From Streptomyces sp. CB01881 (GTDB lineage Bacteria > Actinomycetota > Actinomycetes > Streptomycetales > Streptomycetaceae), in contig NZ_CP026498.1 in NCBI RefSeq assembly GCF_002953255.1, positions 8,162,101 to 8,194,410 of the forward strand: a DNA stretch of 32,310 nt, in the 5' to 3' direction. The notes under the pieces are model-generated. The model was not told the DNA's origin. It ran no database searches and saw only the letters and a list, made by a program, of their open reading frames with translations. Shown here in pieces: positions 14,167-20,712 of this stretch; the first letter of the stretch is position 1; the number at the start of each line of letters is the position of its first letter. Made by a program: the position numbers and the translations under genes.

Positions 14167-15071
14167 GGATCGGCCTGGTCACCCCCGACCCCGGCCACCC
14201 GCTGCTCGCCGCCACCGCCGCGCTGCTGGCCCCCGACCACCAGGTCGAGACCATCGACCCCACCTCCGACGCCACCCCGCCCGCCGAGCGGATCGGCCCC
14301 GGCCCGCCGGCCGACGTCTACCTGCTCAAGGCCCGCACCCCGTACGCCCTCGCGCTCGCCCGGCACCTGGAGGAGCGCGGCGCCCCCGTCCTCAACTCGG
14401 CCGCCGCGACCGGGTTCTGCCAGGACCGCACCGCCATGGCCGACCTCGCCCACCGTGCCGGCCTGCCGTTCGCCGCCACCCGCACCGCCGCGAGCCTCGC
14501 CGACCTCGCCGGCGAACTGTCCGACGCCGACTACCCGTTGGCGGTGAAGAGCCGCCACAGCCGCCGCCACGACCTCGTCGCCCGCGTCGACGGCCCCGAC
14601 CGGCTGCGCGCCCTCGCCGCCCAGTGGCCCGCCGAACCCGTGATCGCCCAGCCCTACCTCGCCAACACCGGCTGGGACCAGAAGATCTGGGTCGTCGACG
14701 GGCAGGTCTTCTGCGAGCGCCGCCGCTCCGAACTCGCCCTCGCCGCCGACCTCCCGGCCGCCCTCGCCGCCGACGGGAGCCGGTCCGGTCCCGCCGGAGG
14801 CCGGTTCGGTCCCGCCGACCTCCCCGCCGACCGCGCCGAGCTGGCCCGCCGGGTCGGCCAGGTCTTCGGCCTCGACGTCTACGGCGTCGACCTGCTCGAC
14901 GGTCCCGCCGAACCCGTCATCGTCGACATCAATGCCTTCCCCGGCATCCGCGGCCAGGCCGGCGCCCCCGAAGCACTCGCCGCGCTCGCCCTGCGCACCG
15001 CCCGGACCGGCGGCGGCACCCCGCGCCTGCCCGGCCAGCGGGATGCGCAGCCGCGCACCACCGGTCGTTAG
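14163..15071 (+). CDS. Second ATP-grasp protein with altered ATP-binding loop
   Basis: A 302-residue paralogue of the preceding gene, in the same operon (4-bp overlap). Pre-ATP-grasp domain MRIGLVTPDPGHPLL; then NSAAATGFCQDRTAMADLAHRAGLPFAAT; then YPLAVKSRHSRRHDLVARVDG at the place of the glycine-rich loop; then IAQPYLANTGWDQKIWVVDGQVFCERRRSE; then GLDVYGVDLLDGPAEPVIVDINAFPGIRG. The first Lys (AVK) and the DxN metal motif (DIN) are kept, but the Gly/Ser loop of its neighbour (KPADGSSGRAV) is replaced by a basic KSRHSRRHDLV. It may be a non-catalytic partner or use a different phosphate grip. About 20 Gly/Ser/Asp-rich residues are inserted before ELARRVGQVFGL. Substrate unknown. Confidence 0.84.
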   Translation: MRIGLVTPDPGHPLLAATAALLAPDHQVETIDPTSDATPPAERIGPGPPADVYLLKARTPYALALARHLEERGAPVLNSAAATGFCQDRTAMADLAHRAGLPFAATRTAASLADLAGELSDADYPLAVKSRHSRRHDLVARVDGPDRLRALAAQWPAEPVIAQPYLANTGWDQKIWVVDGQVFCERRRSELALAADLPAALAADGSRSGPAGGRFGPADLPADRAELARRVGQVFGLDVYGVDLLDGPAEPVIVDINAFPGIRGQAGAPEALAALALRTARTGGGTPRLPGQRDAQPRTTGR

Positions 15072-15122
15072 GCTTGCCCTTCCGGCCGGACCGCACGACC
15101 GGATGGCGAGAGAAGACGGACG

Positions 15123-15953
15123 TTGCTGCAGGACATCGAGCCCTACCTGGCCTGCCCGCACTGCGCGCAGGCCCTCACCCCCGAGGGGCGCACCCTGCGC
15201 TGCCCCGGCGGGCACAGCTTCGACATCGCCAAGCAGGGCTACGTCAGCCTGCTCGCCGGTGACGCCCACACCGGCACCGGCGACACCGCCGACATGGTCG
15301 CCGCCCGCAGCGACTTCCTCGCCGCCGGCCACTACCGCCCGATCGCCGATGCCCTCGCCGACGCGGCCTCGGCCACCTCGCCCGAGGGCCTCGTCGCCGA
15401 CCTCGGCGCCGGCACCGGCCACTACCTCGCCCACGTCCTCGACGCCCTGCCCGGCCGGCCCGGCGCCGCCCTCGACATCTCCAAGTACGCGCTGCGCCGC
15501 GCCGCCAAGGCCCACCCCCGGATCGGCGCCGTCGTCTGCGACGCCTGGCGACCGCTGCCGCTGCTGGACGCCGCCGCCGGCCTCGTCCTCAACGTCTTCG
15601 CCCCGCGCAACGGCCCCGAGATCCGCCGCGTCCTGCGCCCCGGCGGCACCCTGCTGCTGGTCTCGCCCACCCCGCGCCACCTGCGCGAACTCGTCGCCGG
15701 ACTCGGGCTGCTCTCGGTCGACGAGGAGAAGCAGCGCCGGATCGACGAGAAGCTCGGCCCCCACCTCACACCGGCCGGGCGGCAGGAGGTCGAGTTCACC
15801 ATGCGGCTCGCCGCCGCCGATGTCCGCACCGTCGTCGGCATGGGCCCGAGCGCCTGGCACACCGATCCGCAGCGGCTGGCCGCCCGGCTCGCCGAACTGC
15901 CCGATCCGGTCGAGGTGACCGCCTCCGTGACGGTCGCCGCCTACCGGCGGTGA
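15123..15953 (+). CDS. rlmA: RlmA/TlrB-type 23S rRNA (guanine-N1) methyltransferase
   Basis: Probable 23S rRNA m1G745/m1G748 methyltransferase, 276 residues; the relative TlrB methylates G748 and contributes to tylosin resistance in its producer. The N-terminal zinc-binding site C11-C14-C27-H31 (CPHC, CPGGH) has the exact spacing of RlmA. Next come SFDIAKQGYVSLLAGD (an RlmA hallmark), GDTADMVAARSDFLAAGHY, the SAM motif VADLGAGTGHYLAHVLD, and the late motifs LNVFAPRNGPEIRRVLRPGGTLLLVSPTPRHLREL. Whether it is the G745 or G748 type cannot be decided from sequence alone. Translation starts at TTG 15123 after a 'gagagaaga' purine tract; no better start exists because the zinc finger begins at residue 11. 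It lies 51 bp after the second ATP-grasp gene, probably the same operon. Confidence 0.87.
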   Translation: MLQDIEPYLACPHCAQALTPEGRTLRCPGGHSFDIAKQGYVSLLAGDAHTGTGDTADMVAARSDFLAAGHYRPIADALADAASATSPEGLVADLGAGTGHYLAHVLDALPGRPGAALDISKYALRRAAKAHPRIGAVVCDAWRPLPLLDAAAGLVLNVFAPRNGPEIRRVLRPGGTLLLVSPTPRHLRELVAGLGLLSVDEEKQRRIDEKLGPHLTPAGRQEVEFTMRLAAADVRTVVGMGPSAWHTDPQRLAARLAELPDPVEVTASVTVAAYRR

Positions 15954-16050
15954 GCCGCCGGGGGGCGGGTTGAGCCGCCGGGGGTCGGGCTGAGCCGCCG
16001 GGGCGGGGCCGAGTCGGTGCGGGCCGGGATGAGCCGCCGGGGGCCGGGGA
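15951..16050 (+). repeat. ~20-bp tandem repeat after rlmA
   Basis: TGAGCCGCCGGGG followed by a variable C/G-rich stretch recurs four times (about 15951, 15971, 15990, 16029) with a diverged copy between the third and fourth. The first unit begins with the rlmA stop codon, and cggcggTGAgccgccg there forms a hairpin, so the array may have grown from a terminator. No gene is seen between rlmA and the ATPase. Confidence 0.7.
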
Positions 16051-16148
16051 CGAGCGGGGCGTTCCGGGGCGGCGTCCGCTGCGGGGACCGCTCACCTCGT
16101 TGGGATGAATCTGCCGAGCAGGCACGTTTCTGCCGCGAGGACGGCGGC

Positions 16149-16154
16149 TAACGT
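16149..16154 (+). promoter_or_regulatory. Putative -10 box for the leaderless ATPase gene
   Basis: TAACGT lies exactly 7 nt before GTG 16162, with a possible -35 TTTCTG (16127-16132) 16 bp upstream. No Shine-Dalgarno precedes the GTG. This supports GTG 16162 over the upstream in-frame ATG 16105, whose N-terminus would include the promoter. Confidence 0.42.
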
Positions 16155-16161
16155 CCGACGG

Positions 16162-17556
16162 GTGAACCGCGACGCCACCCGGCCCGCCGTGCCGGCCCAC
16201 CCCCAGCAGCGCACCTCGGACCCCGGACGGCCGCCCGCACAGCGCCCCACCGTCGAGGAACTCCGGCTCACCTCGTTCAAGTCCTACCGGCGCGCCACCC
16301 TGCCGCTCGCGCCCCTCACCGTGCTGCACGGACCGGCCGGCGTGGGCAAGTCCAACGCCCTCGACGCCCTCGCCGTCCTCTCCCGCCTCGCCCTCGGCGA
16401 GGAGATCACCGACTCCCTCGACGGCCTCCCCGGCCGGCGTGGCCCGCTCGCCACCCCCGTCCGCGGCGGCCTGGCCGGCTGCGTGCCGCACGGCCGCAAG
16501 GCCCTCATCCTCGGCTGCACCGTCCGCTCCTGCGACGGGCCGGTCGGCCTCGAAGTCGTCATCCGCACCGACGGCCCCGTCCGGATCGCCCGCGAACAGC
16601 TCACCCTCGACGGCCGGACCCTCGTCGAAACCGGCGAGCAGGACCTCCGGAACCGACGGGTCAACGTCAGCTGGCACAACGACACCCGGCAGGGCGACAT
16701 CCGCGCGCCCTTCACCAGCACCACCCTGATCACCGCGCAGATCCCGCTGCGCGTCGCCGGCTCCTCACCCGGCGAACGCAAGGTGCTCACCGCCGCGGAG
16801 CACCTGCTCACCGCGTTGCGCGAGGTCTTCCCCGTCCACCCCGTGCCAGCCCTGATGCGCGACTGGGCCCGCCCCGACCCGCAGGCCAGGCTGCTCAGCA
16901 CCGCCGCCAACATCTCCGCCGTCATCGCCCGGCTCAGCAACGAGTGCGCCCGCCGCTACGGCCGGCTGCTCCGCGTCGTCCAGTCCGCCGCCCCGCACCC
17001 CCTGCTCGGACTCGACCTCGCCCGCCGCGGCACCGGGGCCGGCGAACGCGTCCTCGCCGTCTTCGACGAAGGCGTCCTCGGCCGCACCGGAGCCGACCAG
17101 GCCTCCGACGGCATGCTGCGCCACCTCGCGTTCGCCGCCGTGCTGCTCACCGGCGCCGGCGTCCTGGACCTGGACGTGGCCGCCGAGGTGCCCTGGGCGC
17201 GCCGGCAGCTCACCGTGCTCGCCGAGGACCTCGGGGCCGGGCTCGGCACCGAGCAGACCGCCTCGCTGCTGCGACTGGCCCGCGACATGTCCGGGCGCCA
17301 CCAGTTGCGGATGCTCGGCGCGTTGCAGGAGCCGGCCGCGGCCCGGGAGGCGCTCGGCGGGGCCGGCGAGCTGCCGCCCGGGGTCGCGCTGGTCGAGTGC
17401 CGGCGCGACCCCGGCTCCGGGCACACCGTGCTGCGGACCGAGACGGCGCGGGTGCCGGCCCAGGGCGGCGTGCGGGGCGCCGGGGCGGTCGTGCCGGGGG
17501 CTGTACCCGTTGCGGGGGCTGCGACTGCGGATGCGGTAGACGTGGAGGGTGAGTGA
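16162..17556 (+). CDS. SMC/RecF-like AAA ATPase (AAA_21 type)
   Basis: A 464-residue ABC-class ATPase. It starts with VEELRLTSFKSYRRATLPLAPLTVLHGPAGVGKSNALDALAVL, the typical RecF/AAA_21 opening with Walker A GPAGVGKSN. The centre (~100-280) is a diverged insertion. The signature region is QASDGMLRHLAFAAVLL. The stretch that should hold Walker B (usually hydrophobic-DEPE, then GLHP) reads VLDLDVAAEVPWARRQL, so the usual paired acidic residues and D-loop are altered and ATP hydrolysis may be weak. The last ~35 residues are Ala/Gly/Val-rich. It overlaps the MazG-like gene by 8 bp. The family includes nuclease-associated ATPases, but no nuclease domain is visible here. Function unknown. Confidence 0.8.
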   Translation: MNRDATRPAVPAHPQQRTSDPGRPPAQRPTVEELRLTSFKSYRRATLPLAPLTVLHGPAGVGKSNALDALAVLSRLALGEEITDSLDGLPGRRGPLATPVRGGLAGCVPHGRKALILGCTVRSCDGPVGLEVVIRTDGPVRIAREQLTLDGRTLVETGEQDLRNRRVNVSWHNDTRQGDIRAPFTSTTLITAQIPLRVAGSSPGERKVLTAAEHLLTALREVFPVHPVPALMRDWARPDPQARLLSTAANISAVIARLSNECARRYGRLLRVVQSAAPHPLLGLDLARRGTGAGERVLAVFDEGVLGRTGADQASDGMLRHLAFAAVLLTGAGVLDLDVAAEVPWARRQLTVLAEDLGAGLGTEQTASLLRLARDMSGRHQLRMLGALQEPAAAREALGGAGELPPGVALVECRRDPGSGHTVLRTETARVPAQGGVRGAGAVVPGAVPVAGAATADAVDVEGE

Positions 17557-18064
17557 ACGAGTCACGGGCCCGGCGGGCCCGACCCTGGAGAGCCTGCGGC
17601 AGCGTTTGACGGACTTCGCCGCGGCACGCGGCTGGGAGCCCTTCCACACGCCGAAGAACCTGGCGGCGGCGCTGAGCGTGGAGGCCGGCGAGCTGCTGGA
17701 GATCTTCCAGTGGCTCACGCCCGAGCAGGCCGCGTCGGTGATGTCCGAGCCCGACGACGCACACCGGGTGCGGGACGAGGTGGCCGACGTCCTCGCCTAC
17801 CTGTTGCAGTTCTGCACGGCGGTCGGCGTGGACCCGCTGACCGCCCTGGCCGCGAAGATCGAGCGCAACGAGCTGCGCTTCCCGGTGCCCGGCGCGGGGC
17901 GTGGGACAGGGGCGGGGGAGGGGCTCGCAGAGGGGGCGGGGGAGAACGAGGGTGAACGGACGGCCGGGGAACGGCCTGGGGAACAGCCTGGGGAACAGCC
18001 CGGGCAACGGCCCGAGGAACGGGCCGGGGAGCGGCCCGGCGGCAAGCGGGATATGGGCGAATAA
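17549..18064 (+). CDS. MazG-like nucleotide pyrophosphohydrolase
   Basis: All-alpha NTP pyrophosphohydrolase of the MazG/dCTPase-like group, expected to hydrolyse (d)NTPs to NMP and pyrophosphate; 171 residues. The core (~10-108) shows LRQRLTDFAAARGWEPFHTPKNLAAALSVEAGELLEIFQWL (the E-x2-E motif that binds Mg2+) and RVRDEVADVLAYLLQFCTAVGVD (the E-x2-D motif), ending IERNELRFPV. The catalytic acidic residues are intact. The last ~60 residues are a low-complexity Gly/Glu/Pro/Arg tail with repeats such as GERPGEQPGEQPGQRPEERAGERPG, far beyond the normal length. GTG 17549 overlaps the ATPase stop, so the two are translationally coupled; a role in nucleotide-pool cleaning linked to the ATPase is inference. 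Confidence 0.86.
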   Translation: MSERVTGPAGPTLESLRQRLTDFAAARGWEPFHTPKNLAAALSVEAGELLEIFQWLTPEQAASVMSEPDDAHRVRDEVADVLAYLLQFCTAVGVDPLTALAAKIERNELRFPVPGAGRGTGAGEGLAEGAGENEGERTAGERPGEQPGEQPGQRPEERAGERPGGKRDMGE

Positions 18065-18083
18065 CCCTTGCGAGGGACGGAAG

Positions 18084-18110
18084 TTATCCACACCCCCCGG
18101 GTTGTCCACA
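18084..18110 (+). promoter_or_regulatory. Two perfect DnaA boxes upstream of the DUF6099 gene
   Basis: TTATCCACA (18084-18092, the E. coli R1-type consensus) and TTGTCCACA (18102-18110, the form preferred in Streptomyces oriC) lie in the same orientation, 18 bp apart, just after the MazG-like gene. With only two boxes and no dnaA/dnaN neighbours this is not oriC. It may be a DnaA-titration or DnaA-regulated site. Confidence 0.6.
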
Positions 18111-18231
18111 GGTTCTGAGGAGACGGCTGCGCCCGTCCGTCCTTCGGCGCACGCTTTCGCCGTGACCAGGTGTCCACGCGGTCGAGCGGCCGCGCGGACA
18201 CCGCGAGAACGCGCGGAAGGGGTGGCGGCCG

Positions 18232-19011
18232 ATGGAGGCGCTACGACTGATCAAGACGGCCCGGCACGCCCTGGCCGAGGCCAGGAACGTGCCGGACGTG
18301 CTGGCCGAGGCGCGGCAGGCCGCGCTGCTCACCGAGGCGGTGGGCGCCCGGCTGGCCGAGCTGGACGACGGTGAGCTGGCCGGCCTCGGCCAGCAGCTTG
18401 CCGAGGCCGGCAGTCATGCGGCCGGATGCCTGGACCACTCCTCGGGGGACTCGTCCGCGCTCCTGGGGCTGGGCGTCGGCGGACGGGCCGGGCGGCTCAC
18501 CGAAATCGGGCCGCTCCCCCCGGTGCTGGCCGAACTCGGGGCGCTGCTGCGGGACGTCGGCGAGACGCTGGTGGTGCTGGCCTGCGGCGCGGACACCGAG
18601 AGCCTGTACTGGACGTGCATCGACGGGGTCGACGCCGGCGCCGACTGCAAGGACCTCGTCGCCCGGCTTGGTCAGGCGGTCCGGCAGGCGGCCGGGGAGT
18701 ACGAGCGGGAGCAGGCGGAGCCCGCGGTGACCGGCCCGCCGCCGAAGTCTCAGGCGTCCGAGGAGGAGACGCCGTTACTCGTGCTCAGGCTCGGCCCGCC
18801 GTTCGGCCGGTCGGAGGCCCGGGCGCCGGACGACTGCAGCTCCGCGAGGTCCGCGGTCACCGAGGCGAGCAGTTCCTGCAGCTGTTCCAGCAGGCTCTTC
18901 GGAATGGCCGGCACGGCCGATGCGTCGGTTGCCGGATGCTGCTGCACGGCGGATGCCTCGGACCAGGGTTCGGACATGAGTGGACCTCTTCGGATCGGTA
19001 GTGCGGTGTGA
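18232..19011 (+). CDS. DUF6099 family protein with an unusual C-terminal extension
   Basis: A protein of the streptomycete DUF6099 family, function unknown. The recognisable part is residues 1-~165: MEALRLIKTARHALAEARNVPDVLAEARQAALL, an Ala/Leu-rich helical stretch, PPVLAELGALLRDVGETLVVLACGADTESLYWTCIDGVDAGADC, then a helical end QAVRQAAGEYEREQAE. Family members usually stop near here. This frame continues for about 90 residues of Ser/Cys-rich sequence (SSCSCSSRL, AGCCCTADAS) without normal coding character, running antisense over the small gene at 18750-18977. The natural stop may have been lost by point mutation or frameshift. ATG 18232 has a 'ggaagggg' Shine-Dalgarno about 8 nt upstream. 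Confidence 0.72.
   Translation: MEALRLIKTARHALAEARNVPDVLAEARQAALLTEAVGARLAELDDGELAGLGQQLAEAGSHAAGCLDHSSGDSSALLGLGVGGRAGRLTEIGPLPPVLAELGALLRDVGETLVVLACGADTESLYWTCIDGVDAGADCKDLVARLGQAVRQAAGEYEREQAEPAVTGPPPKSQASEEETPLLVLRLGPPFGRSEARAPDDCSSARSAVTEASSSCSCSSRLFGMAGTADASVAGCCCTADASDQGSDMSGPLRIGSAV
18750..18977 (-). CDS. Small hypothetical protein, antisense to the DUF6099 3' end
   Basis: A 75-residue protein (MSEPWSEASAVQQHP.. with core PAIPKSLLEQLQELLASVTADLAELQSSG) that I do not recognise. The core is an amphipathic Leu/Gln/Glu helix; the C-terminus is Ser/Asn-rich. ATG 18977 is preceded by GAAGAGG about 8 nt upstream, a good ribosome binding site, and the residue content is more protein-like than the plus-strand frame here. 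Codon third positions do not decide because both frames put third bases opposite each other. It lies wholly inside the 3' part of the DUF6099 reading frame on the other strand. Confidence 0.6.
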   Translation of the reverse strand: MSEPWSEASAVQQHPATDASAVPAIPKSLLEQLQELLASVTADLAELQSSGARASDRPNGGPSLSTSNGVSSSDA

Positions 19012-19244
19012 AGCGGCAGGCGGCGGCTCGGCGCGCGGCACCGCGCCACCGGGGCAGGGGCCCCGCCGCTGCAACCAACGAACCGCCCGATACCGGGTCA
19101 CCGGCCACCACCCAATGCGGTCCAACTCCCGTGACCGGTAAGCCTCTCGGGTGACCAGGGCTTGCCGCCGGCCGACCGCCTCGGCTAGGCGGCGGGCGGG
19201 CGGAGGTGCGCTACGTGGTGTGCCGGCGGCGTGCGCTGTGCGGA

Positions 19245-19280
19245 GGTGGCCCATCGGTGAGCGCTCATCGATGGGCCACC
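19245..19280. repeat. 36-bp near-perfect palindrome
   Basis: Arms ggtggcccatcg (19245-19256) and cgatgggccacc (19269-19280) flank a centre that is itself dyadic (gagcgctc). Over all 36 bases only one symmetric pair mismatches (19257 with 19268). It could form a cruciform or hairpin, or bind a dimeric protein. It lies in non-coding DNA about 430 bp from the dapD stop. Confidence 0.8.
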
Positions 19281-19502
19281 GGTGGAGGGCGTTGGGCTGC
19301 CCGGCACCGGCCTGCCCCGGTGCGGAGCTGCTTCCGGGCAGGCCTGTCCGGCTCCGGGGCAAGTCAGGGCACGCCTGCCCCGGTGCCGGGTCGCTCCGGG
19401 GCGGACCTCCAGCGGCCGGCCGGTCCGAGCACGTCCACGTGGCAGTTCTACAGCGGTGGGCGTTGAGCGGTGGGCGTTGAGCGGTGCGCGGGTGTGTTGT
19501 GC

Positions 19503-19579
19503 GCGGCAAGCGGCAAGCGGCAAGCGGCAAGCGGCAAGTAGCAAGCGGCAAGTAGCAAGCGGCAAGTAGCAAGCGGCGA
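19503..19579 (+). repeat. Heptamer tandem array (GCGGCAA/GTAGCAA), 11 units
   Basis: Eleven consecutive 7-bp units: five GCGGCAA, then GTAGCAA alternating with GCGGCAA three times over, then a final GCGGCGA. The regular alternation implies expansion of 14-bp pairs as well as 7-bp units. Because 7 is not a multiple of 3 and no gene is present, this is a non-coding minisatellite and probably variable in length between strains. Confidence 0.9.
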
Positions 19580-19662
19580 GCGGGCGAGGGGTGGGGGAGG
19601 GGGGAGGGGCCCCGAAGAAGGGCGAAGCGAAACGCGAAACCCCCACCCCGCAAACACCAGGC

Positions 19663-19687
19663 CCCCGGCGCCGTCGCGGCGCCGGGG
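19663..19687 (-). terminator. Terminator of dapD
   Basis: A perfect 11-bp stem (19663-19673 and 19677-19687) with a 3-nt loop, 26 bp beyond the dapD stop on the minus strand, followed in that direction by a moderately T-rich run (gtttgc, gtttcgcgtttcg). Confidence 0.8.
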
Positions 19688-19713
19688 ACCCGAAACCTCA
19701 GGCGGGAGGGAGG

Positions 19714-20712
19714 TCAGTTGTGGGCGTGCAGCTCGGCGTTCAGGCCGCCCCACGAGCCGGCGCGGGCGATGACCTCGACGGCGCCGGTCTGGGAGTTGCG
19801 GCGGAAGAGGAGGTTGTCCTGGCCGGACAGCTCGACGGCCTTGGCGACCTTGCCGTCCGGGGTGGTGACCCGGGTGCCGGCGGTGACGTAGAGGCCGGCC
19901 TCGACCACGCAGTCGCTGCCGAGCGAGATGCCGATGCCGGCGTTGGCGCCGAGCAGGCAGCGCTCGCCGACCGAGACGACCTGCTTGCCGCCGCCGGACA
20001 GCGTGCCCATGATCGAGGCGCCGCCGCCGATGTCGCTGTGGTCGCCCACCACGACGCCGGCGCTGATCCGGCCCTCGACCATCGAGGTGCCGAGGGTGCC
20101 GGCGTTGAAGTTGACGAAGCCCTCGTGCATCACGGTCGTGCCCGGGGCGAGGTGCGCGCCGAGGCGGACGCGGTCCGCGTGGGCGATGCGCACGCCCGAG
20201 GGGGCGACGTAGTCGGTCATCCGCGGGAACTTGTCGATCCCGTACACGGCGAGCTGGCCGCCCTGGGCGCGGACCGCCAGGCGGGCCTGCTCGACCTTGT
20301 CCACCTGCACCGGGCCGATGCTGGTCCACGCCACGTTGGCGAGCAGACCGAAGAGACCGTCGAGGTTCTGGCCGTGCGGCCGCACCAGGCGGTGGCTCAG
20401 CAGGTGCAGGCGCAGGTAGGCGTCGTGCGCGTCGATCGGCTTCTCGTCCAGCGAGGCGATCGTGGTGCGCACGGCGACCACCTCGACGCCGCGGCGGGCG
20501 TCGGTGCGCAGCGCCTCGGCCGCGCCGGCGCCCAGCTCGGCCTCGGCCTGCTCGGTGGTCAGGCGGACGGTGCCGGCCGGGCCGGGCTCGGCGGCCGGCG
20601 CGGGGGCGGGGTACCAGGTGTCGAGGATGGTGCCGTCGGCGGCGATGGTGGCCAGACCTGCGGCGACGGCGCCGTTTGCGAGGGAGGTGGATTCTGCAGT
20701 CACATCGTGCAC
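19714..20712 (-). CDS. dapD: 2,3,4,5-tetrahydropyridine-2,6-dicarboxylate N-succinyltransferase
   Basis: Cytosolic enzyme of the succinylase branch of lysine/meso-DAP synthesis: it transfers succinyl from succinyl-CoA to tetrahydrodipicolinate. The 332-residue protein is of the actinobacterial type. It has an N-terminal domain (AAGLATIAADGTILDTWYPAP, then AYLRLHLLSHRLVRPHGQNLDGLFGLLANVAWTS), then a left-handed beta-helix of hexapeptide repeats (VRLGAHLAPGTTVMHEGFVNFNAGTLGTSMVEGRISAGVVVGDHSDIGGGASIMGTL), and the conserved GERCLLGANAGIGISLGSDCVVEAGLYV and LSGQDNLLFRRNS. Length and motifs are normal. The start is GTG 20712 or GTG 20703; neither has a strong ribosome binding site. It diverges from hen1 across about 190 bp and stands as a single-gene unit with its own terminator. 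Confidence 0.96.
   Translation of the reverse strand: MHDVTAESTSLANGAVAAGLATIAADGTILDTWYPAPAPAAEPGPAGTVRLTTEQAEAELGAGAAEALRTDARRGVEVVAVRTTIASLDEKPIDAHDAYLRLHLLSHRLVRPHGQNLDGLFGLLANVAWTSIGPVQVDKVEQARLAVRAQGGQLAVYGIDKFPRMTDYVAPSGVRIAHADRVRLGAHLAPGTTVMHEGFVNFNAGTLGTSMVEGRISAGVVVGDHSDIGGGASIMGTLSGGGKQVVSVGERCLLGANAGIGISLGSDCVVEAGLYVTAGTRVTTPDGKVAKAVELSGQDNLLFRRNSQTGAVEVIARAGSWGGLNAELHAHN

Larger units (their letters stand above)
18978..19713. other. Repeat-rich non-coding region between the small gene and dapD
   Basis: About 700 bp without a believable gene; frames crossing it read as repeats (for example LPLATCRLLLAACRLPL). It holds GGTGACC-type motifs near 19090-19160, a 36-bp near-palindrome (19245-19280), two copies of GCCTGCCCCGGTGC (about 19308 and 19373), a duplicated GCGGTGGGCGTTGA (about 19453-19480), a heptamer array (19503-19579) and the dapD terminator. 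No tRNA is visible. It also contains the minus-strand leader of the 75-residue gene. Confidence 0.65.

Noticed and set aside
18084..18110. Replication origin
   Set aside because: Only two DnaA boxes and no dnaA, dnaN or AT-rich unwinding region.
19503..19579. CRISPR array
   Set aside because: Units are contiguous 7-mers with no spacers and no cas genes nearby; it is a minisatellite.
18978..19713. tRNA or other known RNA gene in the large gap
   Set aside because: No T-loop GTTCRA-type sequence or cloverleaf could be found by eye; a covariance-model search would be needed to exclude other RNA families.
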